Assembly (NCBI RefSeq): GCF_032921865.1
Contig: NZ_CP136684.1
Location: forward strand, 850,501 to 914,500
DNA: 64,000 nt
Reading direction: 5' to 3'
Source of the DNA: Thalassospira lucentensis
GTDB taxonomy: Bacteria; Pseudomonadota; Alphaproteobacteria; Rhodospirillales; Thalassospiraceae
Shown: in pieces, positions 1 to 8,631 of the stretch
Numbering within the stretch: the stretch's first letter is position 1
Layout: every line of letters starts with the position of its first letter
Notes under the pieces: model-generated
What the model was told of the DNA's origin: nothing
Database searches by the model: none
What the model saw: the letters and a program-made list of their open reading frames with translations, nothing else
Program-made: the position numbers and the translations under genes

Positions 1-596
1 GTGAATGGGTTATGCGCAAGGCCTGCGAAGAGGCCGTAACCTGGACCAACCCGCTTGGTATCGCGGTCAATCTGTCCGCAGTTCAGTTGCAGAACCTTGA
101 TCTGGCTCAGACAGTCGCCGGTATCCTTGACGAAACCGGACTGGCTCCGGAACGGCTTGAGCTGGAAATCACCGAAACCGCCCTGATCCACAATGCGTCC
201 AGATCACGCAAAATTCTGACCGAAATCAAGGCTCTTGGCGTTCGGATCGCGATGGATGATTTCGGGACCGGCTATTCGTCACTCGCAACCCTGCAGAACT
301 TCCCGGTCGACCGTATCAAGATCGATCAGTCATTCATCGCAAGACTGATGGCAAGCGAACAAGCGGTGGCGATTGTCCGTGCCGTGATCAATCTGGGCCG
401 CGACCTTAAACTCGAAGTCATCGCCGAAGGGGTTGAAACCGAGGATCAGGTCGCCTTCCTGACGGCCAATGATTGCGATGCGGTTCAGGGATACAAGTTC
501 GGTCATCCCCGTCCGATTGCCGACTATCAAACCACCGTCAGCGGGACCGCCGTCGCGGCGCAGCATCGCAGCATCGCGGGAATCGGCAGTAACTGA
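1..596 (+). CDS. EAL-domain c-di-GMP phosphodiesterase, C-terminal part (5' end outside window)
   Basis: The reading frame is open from the window edge (codons start at base 3), so only the last ~197 residues are visible; the Met at base 12 is internal. It is the C-terminal two-thirds of an EAL domain, which hydrolyses cyclic di-GMP to pGpG. Visible active-site blocks are VNLS, the metal-binding Glu in LEITE, the DDFGTGYSS loop, the Lys in RIKID, and AEGVE followed by VQGY. The EAL tripeptide itself and any GGDEF or sensor domains lie upstream. A ~25-residue low-complexity tail follows the domain. All catalytic residues that can be seen are intact, so it is probably an active phosphodiesterase. 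Confidence 0.93.
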   Translation, partial: EWVMRKACEEAVTWTNPLGIAVNLSAVQLQNLDLAQTVAGILDETGLAPERLELEITETALIHNASRSRKILTEIKALGVRIAMDDFGTGYSSLATLQNFPVDRIKIDQSFIARLMASEQAVAIVRAVINLGRDLKLEVIAEGVETEDQVAFLTANDCDAVQGYKFGHPRPIADYQTTVSGTAVAAQHRSIAGIGSN

Positions 597-819
597 GCCG
601 GTCCGGCTTCCCGATTCTGACGTTTTTATGCAGCGCACCATCAACCTTTGGTTATTTGTGACCAAATTCGATACAGAAAAGCTGGCCTTTTCCATCAGGT
701 TGAAAGTTTTTTGACGATTTTCAAAGGACAGCACTTGTATCGGGACCATATGCCTGCATATATTTCAACAGTGCGCCATACGGTGCATTTAAAGATACCT
801 GTCATAAGACGGAGTAAAA

Positions 820-942
820 ATGATGAATAAGCGCAAAGCCGTTGCTATCGCCGTTGCCCGTGAACAGCAGATTGCCCGTTCGATGGAAATCCTGTTTGCT
901 GGCACCATTCTGGCTCTGATTGCATCGCTTCTGATCCTCTGA
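820..942 (+). CDS. 40-residue single-span membrane peptide
   Basis: A small gene of 41 codons including the stop. A GGAG ribosome site at 811-814 precedes a double ATG (820 and 823) with normal spacing. The protein begins with a basic stretch (MMNKRK), continues with a short amphipathic segment containing AREQQIARS, and ends in one hydrophobic span of about 17 residues (ILFAGTILALIASLLIL) that reaches the last residue. This is the layout of a small inner-membrane peptide with a cytoplasmic N-terminus. It stands alone, with an inverted repeat at 974-1000 downstream. I do not recognise a family and assign no function. The evidence is the ribosome site and the coherent topology; conservation in related genomes was not testable here. 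Confidence 0.6.
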   Translation: MMNKRKAVAIAVAREQQIARSMEILFAGTILALIASLLIL

Positions 943-973
943 TCTTTTTTGTAACGCGCTTCGTCATTTAATC

Positions 974-1000
974 GGCCGTTAGCCATCCGGGATAACGGCC
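974..1000 (+). terminator. Hairpin downstream of the small membrane peptide gene
   Basis: A perfect 8-bp inverted repeat, GGCCGTTA (974-981) and TAACGGCC (993-1000), with an 11-base loop lies about 30 bases after the small gene's stop codon. No T-run follows, so it may stabilise a 3' end rather than act as an intrinsic terminator. Confidence 0.4.
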
Positions 1001-1140
1001 CCGAACGTTCAAGAACATTTTCATGAACAACCGCCGCCTTTTCATCGTTGCCATTACGCGAATTACCAGCCCGGTGGTCTGAGGACCCCGGGACGTGTCT
1101 TTTCGCCTTTTGGATACAATGAAAATGTGTGTGCATTGTC

Positions 1141-1467
1141 ATGACCGATCATGCCTTTCTCGCGCCGCTTGAAAGCGCGCAGCCGACCAAATCCGTTTAT
1201 TGTTTCGCCGTTCACGCCGCCGCAGAACCCGATGTGATGCCGCGTGTTCTTGAACTGTTCTCCAAACGCAATCTTGTCCCCGCAAGCTGGCATTCCACCG
1301 TCGCCGACGGCCATGCCGGTTTCAGCGAATTGCAGATCGATATCCAGATACAGCAACTTGAAACCAAGGTTGCCGAACATATCGCCCGGTGCCTGCGTCA
1401 GATCGTGCATGTGAATACGGTCCTGACCTCGGAAAAGGGATATTCCAACTCGGCACTTGGCGCTTAG
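1141..1467 (+). CDS. Stand-alone ACT-domain protein
   Basis: A 108-residue protein made almost entirely of one ACT-like ligand-binding domain (beta-alpha-beta-beta-alpha-beta). The stretch VMPRVLELFSKRNLVP, then an alternating beta strand (ELQIDIQI), then a helix and HVNTVLTSEKG resemble the small regulatory subunit of acetolactate synthase (IlvN/IlvH), but no catalytic subunit lies nearby. The ATG at 1141 is preferred over the in-frame ATG at 1129, although neither has a strong ribosome site. ACT domains typically bind amino acids and give feedback control. The partner and ligand cannot be read from the sequence. Confidence 0.7.
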   Translation: MTDHAFLAPLESAQPTKSVYCFAVHAAAEPDVMPRVLELFSKRNLVPASWHSTVADGHAGFSELQIDIQIQQLETKVAEHIARCLRQIVHVNTVLTSEKGYSNSALGA

Positions 1468-1547
1468 GTCTTGGACGCTTAGTCTGTTCGGGTCGCGGCG
1501 CTGCAATATGATCGTGTTGCAGCGCGCCCCAACCGACGGAGCCCGCC

Positions 1548-2411
1548 TTGACCTATCTTGACCATATCAAAGCCTGCAACAACGCCAATCCGGCACGCTA
1601 TGTGCCGTTCCGCATCAACGGAATGTCGATGGGGGCGCTACGTCCGGACTTCGCCACAGCCCTTGTATCGCTGGGGTCCGACTTTGTGCGCGACGACAAT
1701 GGTGAATTCTGTTTCGCGCCGCATATCGTCAATCTTGATGACCGCAACCGCGTGCTCGATACCGCGACCAGAGCACTGCGCGACAAGGGTGTGATCCGTC
1801 GCCTCCATGGTGAACGGTTCGATATCCGCCCGACACTGGGCCATGATCCCCTATGCCAGCTTGATCGATCCGCCATGCCCTATTTCGGGTTCCGGTCCTG
1901 GGGCGTGCATATGAACGGTTATGTGCGCAAGGGTAACGACATCCATATGTGGGTCGCCCATCGCGCCAAGGACAAACCGACCTATCCCGGCATGCTCGAT
2001 AACATGGTCGCCGGCGGACAGCCCGCCGGTCTTGGCTTTCAGGAAAACATGATCAAGGAATGCACCGAAGAAGCCGCCATTCCCGAAACCCTTTCCCGGA
2101 ATCTGAAGCCGGTCGGCACCATTTCCTATCTGTATGAAACCAACGAAGGGCTAAAACCCGATGTGATGGTCAATTACGATCTGGAACTGCCCGCCGATTT
2201 CGTCCCGCAATGTGCCGATGGCGAGGTCGAACGTTTCGAACTGCTTCCGCTGGCCGAAGTCGCCGAAATCGTACGCAAAAGTTTCGATTTCAAATTCAAC
2301 TGTGCGCTGGTGATCATCGATTTCCTGATCCGACACGGCTTTTTGACCGCCGATAACGAACCGGAATATTGCCAGCTCACGACCGGTCTTCATCGCAATA
2401 TTTTCAGATAG
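1548..2411 (+). CDS. Nudix hydrolase with N-terminal DUF4743 domain
   Basis: A 287-residue protein. Residues ~1-120 match the DUF4743 region found in front of Nudix domains related to eukaryotic thiamine-pyrophosphokinase-associated hydrolases. Residues ~120-265 are the Nudix fold. The Nudix helix is seen as GGQPAGLG followed by IKECTEEAAIP (about 156-179), keeping the metal-binding Glu cluster but with Lys for Arg and Ala for the late Gly. Relatives remove damaged or phosphorylated thiamine analogues; here that is family-level inference only. The start is TTG, supported by a GGAG site at 1538-1541 with six-base spacing. It is monocistronic, facing the minus-strand gene at 2448. Confidence 0.85.
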   Translation: MTYLDHIKACNNANPARYVPFRINGMSMGALRPDFATALVSLGSDFVRDDNGEFCFAPHIVNLDDRNRVLDTATRALRDKGVIRRLHGERFDIRPTLGHDPLCQLDRSAMPYFGFRSWGVHMNGYVRKGNDIHMWVAHRAKDKPTYPGMLDNMVAGGQPAGLGFQENMIKECTEEAAIPETLSRNLKPVGTISYLYETNEGLKPDVMVNYDLELPADFVPQCADGEVERFELLPLAEVAEIVRKSFDFKFNCALVIIDFLIRHGFLTADNEPEYCQLTTGLHRNIFR

Positions 2412-2447
2412 GGATTTGTCGATTTGTTCCGCGCGGAAACGCCTGAC

Positions 2448-2927
2448 TTATTGTTTGGTCGGCGGACCGCCCATAAGTGCGCCGACCGCCATCAGGGTCA
2501 GCTTGGCACGCAGTTCCGGGTCAAGCTTGTCCAGGTCTTCCTGCTTGGTGCGCATCGCGCTGAGCGCCTCGGAAATCAGCTTGGCGCGCTGATCATCGGC
2601 TGCGCTCGGCATCCGGCTTTTCTTTTTGCCGATCTTGGCATCGGCTTCTTCCAGTGCCTTCAGGATCGCTGTCTGCGGATCACTTGATGATTCTGTCAGG
2701 GTCTCGGCCAGGGCCTGGGCCCGGGCCTCGTCAAAGGACATGCCGCTTTCCTGATAGGCCATCGCCCGGTCTTCGATCCGGCGTGCCTGTTTGGCCTGGG
2801 CAGCGGTGCGGGCGGCCATATCGGGATCATTCAATTGCAGGGACTGCGCATCGCTATAGGCCTTCAGGGCCTCCCGTCCGCGTTTTCCAACGAAAACGCG
2901 CAGCAGCGTCTCCTTTAGCATTCCCAT
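2448..2927 (-). CDS. Conserved-looking hypothetical protein, helical and charged
   Basis: A 159-residue protein I do not recognise. It is Ala/Glu/Lys/Asp rich and predicted almost fully helical, with no signal peptide and one weakly hydrophobic C-terminal patch (LTLMAVGALMGG). A coiled-coil-like stretch covers about residues 37-75 (AARTAAQAKQARRIEDRAMA and following). The middle carries a basic run, KIGKKKSR. A GGGA ribosome-site-like motif precedes the ATG at 2927. It is a single gene between a convergent Nudix gene and the next minus-strand gene. Codon use matches its neighbours, so it is a real gene of unknown role, probably a cytoplasmic scaffold or regulatory protein. Confidence 0.65.
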   Translation of the reverse strand: MGMLKETLLRVFVGKRGREALKAYSDAQSLQLNDPDMAARTAAQAKQARRIEDRAMAYQESGMSFDEARAQALAETLTESSSDPQTAILKALEEADAKIGKKKSRMPSAADDQRAKLISEALSAMRTKQEDLDKLDPELRAKLTLMAVGALMGGPPTKQ

Positions 2928-3046
2928 TCATCATTCCCGCTATGGTTTGATTGCCTTTACCGCAAGACAACCATTATGCCCCCAAAGGGTTTCAAAATCA
3001 TTGCTTCAAATCCGCCGGAACGCGCCAGAACCACGATACCGGTCCG

Positions 3047-3508
3047 TTATATATGTTGCGCAACCCGGTCTTCTTCAATCTCAAGGATGTACCCGACCAG
3101 CGCTTCGCAATCCTCTGTGCCCAGATGTTCAAGATCGAAGACAAAATCAACATTGTCGCGCGCCGGATCGTCGGTTTTTCCGACGATGCCGAATTTGATA
3201 TATTCCGCATCAAGCGCGGCCAAGGACGATATCACATCGGCAACCCCCACCCGGTCTTCGGCTGTCAGTGACAAGCGGATCAGAACCAGAATATCGGCAT
3301 CGCAATCAACAGCCTGACGGGCAATCGATTGTGCATCGGAATTTTTCGGTGCGATATCAACGTCAAACCCGCCATCGGCAAACAGGGTTGCGACATGCTT
3401 GTGATGGGATTCTTCCACCGAAGATGCCGTCGCCAAAAGCAATCTGGGATGTCGGCCTTCCATTTCGGCAAAACGGGCAAGATTGGTCGCAAGTTCAGGA
3501 GACGTCAT
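3047..3508 (-). CDS. Methylmalonyl-CoA-mutase-type B12-binding domain homologue lacking the axial histidine
   Basis: A 153-residue protein. Its core (PRLLLA, then ATLFADGGFDVDIAP, then ARQAVDCDADILVL) closely follows the cobalamin-binding domain at the C-terminus of methylmalonyl-CoA mutases. In those enzymes a DxHxxG loop supplies the histidine that ligates cobalt. Here the aligned positions read SVEESH (residues 30-35), so the His is Glu and the Gly is lost; B12 binding is doubtful. The start at 3508 is chosen because an AGGTG site sits just upstream (3511-3518); a longer frame to 3637 has no such support. No mutase catalytic subunit lies in the window. It may be a non-B12 regulatory relic. 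Confidence 0.7.
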   Translation of the reverse strand: MTSPELATNLARFAEMEGRHPRLLLATASSVEESHHKHVATLFADGGFDVDIAPKNSDAQSIARQAVDCDADILVLIRLSLTAEDRVGVADVISSLAALDAEYIKFGIVGKTDDPARDNVDFVFDLEHLGTEDCEALVGYILEIEEDRVAQHI

Positions 3509-3643
3509 AACACCTCGCAGAAATAATCTGTCCGGGGCGGACAATTGGCAGCCCAGTATCCCAATGATATTCTGGAACTTCAAGCATTGCCGCGAGTTTT
3601 TCTGCATCGCTTCGCGCAAGCGCGATATGCCCGACACCGCTGC

Positions 3644-4306
3644 TCAGCCGCCCATTGTGGCTAAGGGATCAACTCCGATCACATGGGGATGAGCCCACAG
3701 GATGACGATATAAAGTCCGATCCCCAACACGATATCGCGCCAGCCAAACGCCCCCTTGGCAATTCCCGTCAGGTCAAACCGCCGAGTCCCGTCAAGGATT
3801 GCCTTATATTCCGCATCATCCATATGTCGGACGCGGATTTTTTCCATCCGCCAGAACCCCGCAATAGCAAAAACCGTCGCCCCGCCAAAGAACATGAACG
3901 CCACCAAATCGCCATTGGGCAGGATATGACCAAGCCCCCACAACATCATGCCCAAAAGCAACGGATGGCGCGTAAACCGGTTGATCCCGGGATGTGCCGG
4001 ATCAAAGCCCTTTTTTCGTCCGATCGACAGCGGACAGGGTTGAATAATTGCCGTTGCCCACAAAATACAGGCGGGCAGCATCAGTGTTATTGTCACGTGA
4101 TTTTGCCAGATTTCGTAGGGCCAGAGCGCAATGAAGTCTGCATTCTGCACTTCATAAATCACCCATCCCAATAGGAACAGCGACGTGATCGAGAACGTTA
4201 CGATATAGGCCCTATGACCGATCCTTGCCGTGATCCCGCCACGCAAAAGACCGGGCACGATATGCCCCGCCATAAAGACCACAACCGAAACGAAAAACCA
4301 TGTCAA
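3644..4306 (-). CDS. NnrU-family integral membrane protein
   Basis: A 220-residue protein with about six membrane spans. It starts with FFVSVVVFMAGHIVPGLL and carries the family's conserved NRFTRHPLLLGMMLWGLGH block (about residues 109-127), where two His residues in membrane context recall methyltransferase or haem-handling membrane proteins. The family is named from the denitrification-linked nnrU gene and is also related to a 15-cis-zeta-carotene isomerase, so function cannot be fixed; no nitrite or nitric oxide reductase genes are nearby. It is transcribed on the same strand as the B12-domain-like gene but with its own leader of 5' sequence. Confidence 0.85.
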   Translation of the reverse strand: MTWFFVSVVVFMAGHIVPGLLRGGITARIGHRAYIVTFSITSLFLLGWVIYEVQNADFIALWPYEIWQNHVTITLMLPACILWATAIIQPCPLSIGRKKGFDPAHPGINRFTRHPLLLGMMLWGLGHILPNGDLVAFMFFGGATVFAIAGFWRMEKIRVRHMDDAEYKAILDGTRRFDLTGIAKGAFGWRDIVLGIGLYIVILWAHPHVIGVDPLATMGG

Positions 4307-4520
4307 ATGACGATCTCCCCTTTACATTGACGCGCTGTCATGCAAATTGCGCATCTTTCCGCGTGCGCAAAGCCGGTCGGCAAACTGGCCCGAAATGGCT
4401 AAGACCCTTGCGCCGCGTGATATTAGCGGATACGTCTGTATCCCTGTTTGACTTCGGACAATAAGCACCTGCCTATGGATTTTCCACCGGGCAGACAAAG
4501 AAACACGGAATATACTCGAA

Positions 4521-4961
4521 ATGAGCTGGACGCCGGAAAAGATTGAATTGCTGACCTCGCTCTGGAATCAGGGCTGGACCACAGCACGCATCGGTGAAGA
4601 ACTGGGTGTTGGCAAAAACGCCGTCGTCGGCAAGGCTCACCGCCTTGGCCTGCCCAAGCGCCCCTCCCCGATCCAGCGTCGCGCCGAAGAAAGCGAGCCG
4701 AAAAAGGCCCCCGCACCCAAGGTACAAAGCAAAGGCATCAGTATCTTTGATCTGGGTGTCGGCATGTGCCGTTGGCCGTTTGGCGACCCGGGCGATGAAG
4801 ATTTCCATTTCTGCGGCAAAAAAATTGTGCCCGGCAAACCCTATTGTGACGAGCATTGCGCTGCTGCTTATCTGAACGGGAAAAACCCGCGCGAAGATGG
4901 CCCGCGGAACGTTCCGGGCCGCCCGAATGCACCGCATATGTCGCACGGCGCCAAAAAATAA
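4521..4961 (+). CDS. gcrA: GcrA cell-cycle transcription regulator
   Basis: A 146-residue protein beginning MSWTPEKIELLTSLWNQG. This helix-turn-helix with the continuing IGEELGVGKNAVVGKAHRLGLP is the signature of GcrA. GcrA is an alphaproteobacterial sigma-70 cofactor that activates promoters carrying CcrM-methylated GANTC sites. A linker of about 35 residues rich in Pro, Lys and Ala leads to a C-terminal domain with CRWPFGDPGDEDFHFCGK and further Cys and His residues, the RNA polymerase-binding half. Length is close to the Caulobacter protein. It is monocistronic and ends at a strong bidirectional terminator. No unusual features. Confidence 0.96.
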   Translation: MSWTPEKIELLTSLWNQGWTTARIGEELGVGKNAVVGKAHRLGLPKRPSPIQRRAEESEPKKAPAPKVQSKGISIFDLGVGMCRWPFGDPGDEDFHFCGKKIVPGKPYCDEHCAAAYLNGKNPREDGPRNVPGRPNAPHMSHGAKK

Positions 4962-5004
4962 CGGTTTCCGCCGGTCAATCAGACCAGCCGGTAAACGCCG
5001 AATG

Positions 5005-5037
5005 AAAAAGCCGCCCTCTTTCGACGGGCGGCTTTTT
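5005..5037. terminator. Bidirectional intrinsic terminator (gcrA / cpdB)
   Basis: A perfect GCCGCCC/GGGCGGC stem (5010-5016 and 5026-5032) is flanked by five A's on the left and five T's on the right. It can stop both gcrA on the plus strand and the phosphodiesterase gene on the minus strand. Confidence 0.9.
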
Positions 5038-5056
5038 CTTTTGCGATTAGGCGATC

Positions 5057-7039
5057 CTATTTCGACTGAAGGACATATTGGGCAAAGCCCGCCTCATCCT
5101 CGCCGACAAAGCTGATATTGTCGGGCGCATTCAGGGCCGACGATGCCTTGGGGCTCGTCACGAACGTTACCTTGGATGCCTCACCGATTGGTGCCAGGCT
5201 CCAGTTGCCATCGGCCTTCGGATCGATTTCCTTTTCCTCAAGGATGTAATTCGCCAGAACCGTTCGGTTTTCATCCGGGGCTTCGATAATGATGGTCGAT
5301 CCGTCCAGTCCCGGGAAATTACCGCCGCCGCTTGCGCGGTAATTGTTGGTCGCCACAACAAAATCCTGATCATCGGCAACAGGCTTGCCATCATAGGTCA
5401 GGTTGATAATGCGGTGCGCATCCTTGTTCACCACTTCGCCCGATGCGTTATAGCGCGCGGGCTGTGTCACATCGATCTGGTAATTGACCCCGTCGATGAC
5501 ATCAAAGTTATAGGTCGGGAATGTCTCGTTGATCAGCGGCTGTTCTTCAGTGCTGTTCGGATCGATCTGATTGAACTGCACGGCCGACATTTCAAGCCAT
5601 TCACGCACCTGCGCACCATCAAGCAACACCGCGCGCAACGTATTGGGATAGATATAAAGATCAGCAACGTTTTTAAGCGCGATCTTGCCTTGGGGGATAT
5701 CGGTGAAATATTCCGGGCCGCCACGGCCGCCGGCCTTGAAGGGTGCACCCGCCGACAGGATCGGCATGCCGTCATATTCGGATCCCTTCAGGATGCGTTC
5801 CAGATACCATTTCTGCGCATTGGTCACGATCTGGATCGACGGATCATCCGCCACCAGCGCAAAGAAGCTGTTGATCGGCGTTGCTGTCGTACCGACACCT
5901 TCGCGCATATAGGCAATTGTCGCCTCATGCTCTTCTTTCACCGCCTCGATCACTTCCGGATCGGCATCGACCAGCGGCGTGATATCGCGCCCTTCGCGGT
6001 GATAGATCGGACGTGCTTCCGAAAGGCTGTCTGTCACCTTCCATTCACCGGCATCATTGACCGAAAGCGTCAGATCAATAACGCCAAGATGGCTACCCCA
6101 AAAGCCCGGCATGACGGCAGCCACACCATTGATCGTCCCCTTGGCAAGGTCAACACCATCAATATCGGCATAGGTATCGGACGGGAAAACCGTATGGGCA
6201 TGGCCAAACAGGATGGCATCAATGCCGTCAACCTCACTCAGGTAAAAGGTCGCGTTTTCCTCCATGCCTTCGCGCGCCAGAGTCGACAGACCGGAATGCG
6301 GCACCGCAATCACGATATCCGCACCCTTTTCGCGCATTTCGGGCACGTATTTTCTGGCCATGTCGACGATGTCTTTGGTCACGACATGCCCTTCGAGATT
6401 GGCCTTGTCCCACTGCATGATCTGCGGCGGGACGAACCCGATTACGCCGACCTTTGCCTTGTGCTTTTTGCCGTCGCTATCGGTAAATTCACGATCAAGG
6501 ATCACATAAGGCTGGAAATACGGTTTGTCATTTTCCGCATCAGCGTCACCGTCATCGGCAAAGACATTGGCACTGACATAGGGGAACTTGGCGCCTGAAA
6601 GACTTTTGCCAAGAAAATCGAGACCATAGTTGAATTCGTGATTGCCGATATTGGCCGCGTCATAACCCAGCAGGTTCATCGCCTTGTAAACCGGGTGGAC
6701 CTCGCCCTCTTTCAGGCCGTGGCGCTTGGCCATGTAATCGCCAAGCGGGTTGCCCTGGATCAGGTCGCCATTATCAATCAGAACGACATTTTCCGCTTCG
6801 CCCCGGGCATTTTTCAACAGGGTCGCGACCTTCGCCAGACCAACCGTGTCAGACTCGCCGTCGCGATAATAATCATAATTGACCAGATGCGTATGGATAT
6901 CGGTGGTTTCCAGAATGCGCAGCGATACCGTGCTGTCGGCCAATGCCGTACCACTGGCAAGCGCCACGGTCAGGGATAAAACAGATCCCGCAAGGACACG
7001 ACCGACAAAGGTGCGACTGATCGGACGAAAATGTGACAT
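5057..7039 (-). CDS. cpdB: Periplasmic 2',3'-cyclic-nucleotide 2'-phosphodiesterase/3'-nucleotidase
   Basis: A 660-residue secreted enzyme of the CpdB/UshA 5'-nucleotidase superfamily. It lets the cell use extracellular nucleotides and cyclic nucleotides as phosphate and nucleoside source. After a signal peptide (residues ~1-34, ending near ALA-DST) comes the metallophosphoesterase domain with LETTDIHTH, NGDLIQGNP and GNHEFNYG, then VIAVPHSG and GHAHTVFP. The C-terminal nucleotide-binding domain covers about 360-660. The start at 7039 is chosen for an AGGAA site eight to nine bases upstream and because the signal peptide then begins normally; an ATG at 7069 and the long open frame beyond lack support. 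It is monocistronic. Confidence 0.94.
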   Translation of the reverse strand: MSHFRPISRTFVGRVLAGSVLSLTVALASGTALADSTVSLRILETTDIHTHLVNYDYYRDGESDTVGLAKVATLLKNARGEAENVVLIDNGDLIQGNPLGDYMAKRHGLKEGEVHPVYKAMNLLGYDAANIGNHEFNYGLDFLGKSLSGAKFPYVSANVFADDGDADAENDKPYFQPYVILDREFTDSDGKKHKAKVGVIGFVPPQIMQWDKANLEGHVVTKDIVDMARKYVPEMREKGADIVIAVPHSGLSTLAREGMEENATFYLSEVDGIDAILFGHAHTVFPSDTYADIDGVDLAKGTINGVAAVMPGFWGSHLGVIDLTLSVNDAGEWKVTDSLSEARPIYHREGRDITPLVDADPEVIEAVKEEHEATIAYMREGVGTTATPINSFFALVADDPSIQIVTNAQKWYLERILKGSEYDGMPILSAGAPFKAGGRGGPEYFTDIPQGKIALKNVADLYIYPNTLRAVLLDGAQVREWLEMSAVQFNQIDPNSTEEQPLINETFPTYNFDVIDGVNYQIDVTQPARYNASGEVVNKDAHRIINLTYDGKPVADDQDFVVATNNYRASGGGNFPGLDGSTIIIEAPDENRTVLANYILEEKEIDPKADGNWSLAPIGEASKVTFVTSPKASSALNAPDNISFVGEDEAGFAQYVLQSK

Positions 7040-7140
7040 GTGACTGGTTCCTGTTGAAGCGATGCTCATGCTCGAATTTATTATTGTTCGTTTGGTCAGG
7101 TTTTGAAGATTTTGCGAAAATACCAAGGCAAACACAAACA

Positions 7141-7170
7141 AAAACACCCGCACAGGATGGCGGGCGTTTT
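7141..7170 (-). terminator. Intrinsic terminator of the MFS gene
   Basis: CCCGC (7147-7151) pairs with GCGGG (7160-7164), and on the minus strand the stem is followed by a T-rich run. It separates the MFS gene from the cpdB promoter region. Confidence 0.7.
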
Positions 7171-7206
7171 CAGGATTGAAATTCTGCGCCAGGACGGAAC
7201 CGCTTT

Positions 7207-8493
7207 CTACTCCGCCGGCCGCAACATCGGCTGGTGGGATTTGTACCCCATCACCACCTCGTTCCCCGGTTCCGGATCGTGGGGCACATTCAGCGCCAGG
7301 ATCAGCGAAACCGCCGCCATCGCCGCCCCTGACAGGAACACCGCCGATGGCGATATCAGCCACAACATCCCGAACGCCACCGGGATAAACACCGCGGCAA
7401 TATGGTTGATCGTAAAACTTACACCGGCCGTCGATGAAATATCGGCCGGATCGGCGATCTTCTGGAAATAGGTTTTGATCGCAATCGCCATCGCAAAGAA
7501 CAGATGATCGATGACATAAAGCGCCCCGGCCAGCTTGTCGTTTTCGACAAAGGCATAAGACACAAAAACAATGAACAGACCGATATATTCAAATGTCAGC
7601 GCCTTGCGTTCACCCCATTTGCCAATCAGTTTCCCGATCTTGGGTGCCAGAACCATATTGATCGCATGGTTTAACAGGAACAGAAGCGTGATGGTTGCGG
7701 CGTCATAACCAAACTTCTCGACCATCAGGAACCCGGCAAACACCGTGAAAATCTGGCGGCGCGCCCCACTCATGAAGGTCAGCGCGTAATAAAGCCAGTA
7801 ACGTTTGCGCAGGATCAGCTTCTTGGTCTGCGGGTGGGCATCGGCAAATTTCGGAAACGCCATCCATGCAAATACAGCGGCGATAACCGTCAAGGCCCCG
7901 CCAAACAGATACACATACCGGTATTCAACATTCAGCAATTCCAGCATCGCCCAGACAATGCCAAACATCACCAGCGATGCGACCGATTTCGCCGAAAGCT
8001 GCCGGCCCATCACCATCGCGGTGCGTTCCTTTTTCACCCATTGCAACGACAATGCCTGCTGCATGGTTTCAAAATAATGGAACCCGATCGACATCAGAAC
8101 CGTGGTGCAATAAAGCCCGACGACAGTGGGGAAATAGCCCGAAATCGCCACCCCGATGCCCAGCACCAGAAGCGAGATCAGCGCAAAGGTCTGCTCGCGC
8201 AGGATGATCAGCACAAAAATCGCGGTAAAGGCCATAAAGCCCGGAATTTCACGCAACGACTGCAAAATTCCGATCTCGCGGCCGGTAAAATCCGCCATCT
8301 CGACCGAAAAGTTGTTCAAAAGCGCCATCCAGGTCGAAAATGACAGCGGCATCGCCGCCGCCATGAAAATCAGCAGCACCTCCGGGTTGCGCCATCCCTT
8401 GTGCGCAACAGCCGCACCCGACAGATCGGGATTGCCCGGCACCTCGATGGGGGCGGCGTGGGTGCTTGTTTCCGGTGGTAAATCCTTGGACAT
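7207..8493 (-). CDS. Major facilitator superfamily transporter
   Basis: A 428-residue protein with about 12 membrane spans after a ~38-residue polar N-terminal tail. The segments FSTWMALLNNFSVEMADFTG and the loop between spans 6 and 7 (PKFADAHPQTKKLILRKRY) fit an MFS permease; substrate is unknown. The start at 8493 is set by a GGGGAGA ribosome site immediately upstream (complement of 8498-8504), excluding the earlier ATG at 8508. It is transcribed divergently from an AraC-type regulator 138 bases away, so that regulator is the likely controller of this transporter. The final ~25 residues are polar. Confidence 0.88.
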   Translation of the reverse strand: MSKDLPPETSTHAAPIEVPGNPDLSGAAVAHKGWRNPEVLLIFMAAAMPLSFSTWMALLNNFSVEMADFTGREIGILQSLREIPGFMAFTAIFVLIILREQTFALISLLVLGIGVAISGYFPTVVGLYCTTVLMSIGFHYFETMQQALSLQWVKKERTAMVMGRQLSAKSVASLVMFGIVWAMLELLNVEYRYVYLFGGALTVIAAVFAWMAFPKFADAHPQTKKLILRKRYWLYYALTFMSGARRQIFTVFAGFLMVEKFGYDAATITLLFLLNHAINMVLAPKIGKLIGKWGERKALTFEYIGLFIVFVSYAFVENDKLAGALYVIDHLFFAMAIAIKTYFQKIADPADISSTAGVSFTINHIAAVFIPVAFGMLWLISPSAVFLSGAAMAAVSLILALNVPHDPEPGNEVVMGYKSHQPMLRPAE

Positions 8494-8631
8494 GATGTCT
8501 CCCCGCACGGAACCGGTGGCAATCGGGGCACGTGCTTTTATCTGTTTGATTGGAATGTCTTCAAACTAGCGTTGCGGCATACGTCTGTCTTGCGATAATC
8601 TGCCATCATATATTGCAAACAGGACATTCTC

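Noticed and set aside
5078-6598. Long open frame on the plus strand opposite cpdB
   Set aside because: It is the antisense shadow of a well-supported CpdB coding region; its residues show no domain, and the codon pattern fits the minus strand.
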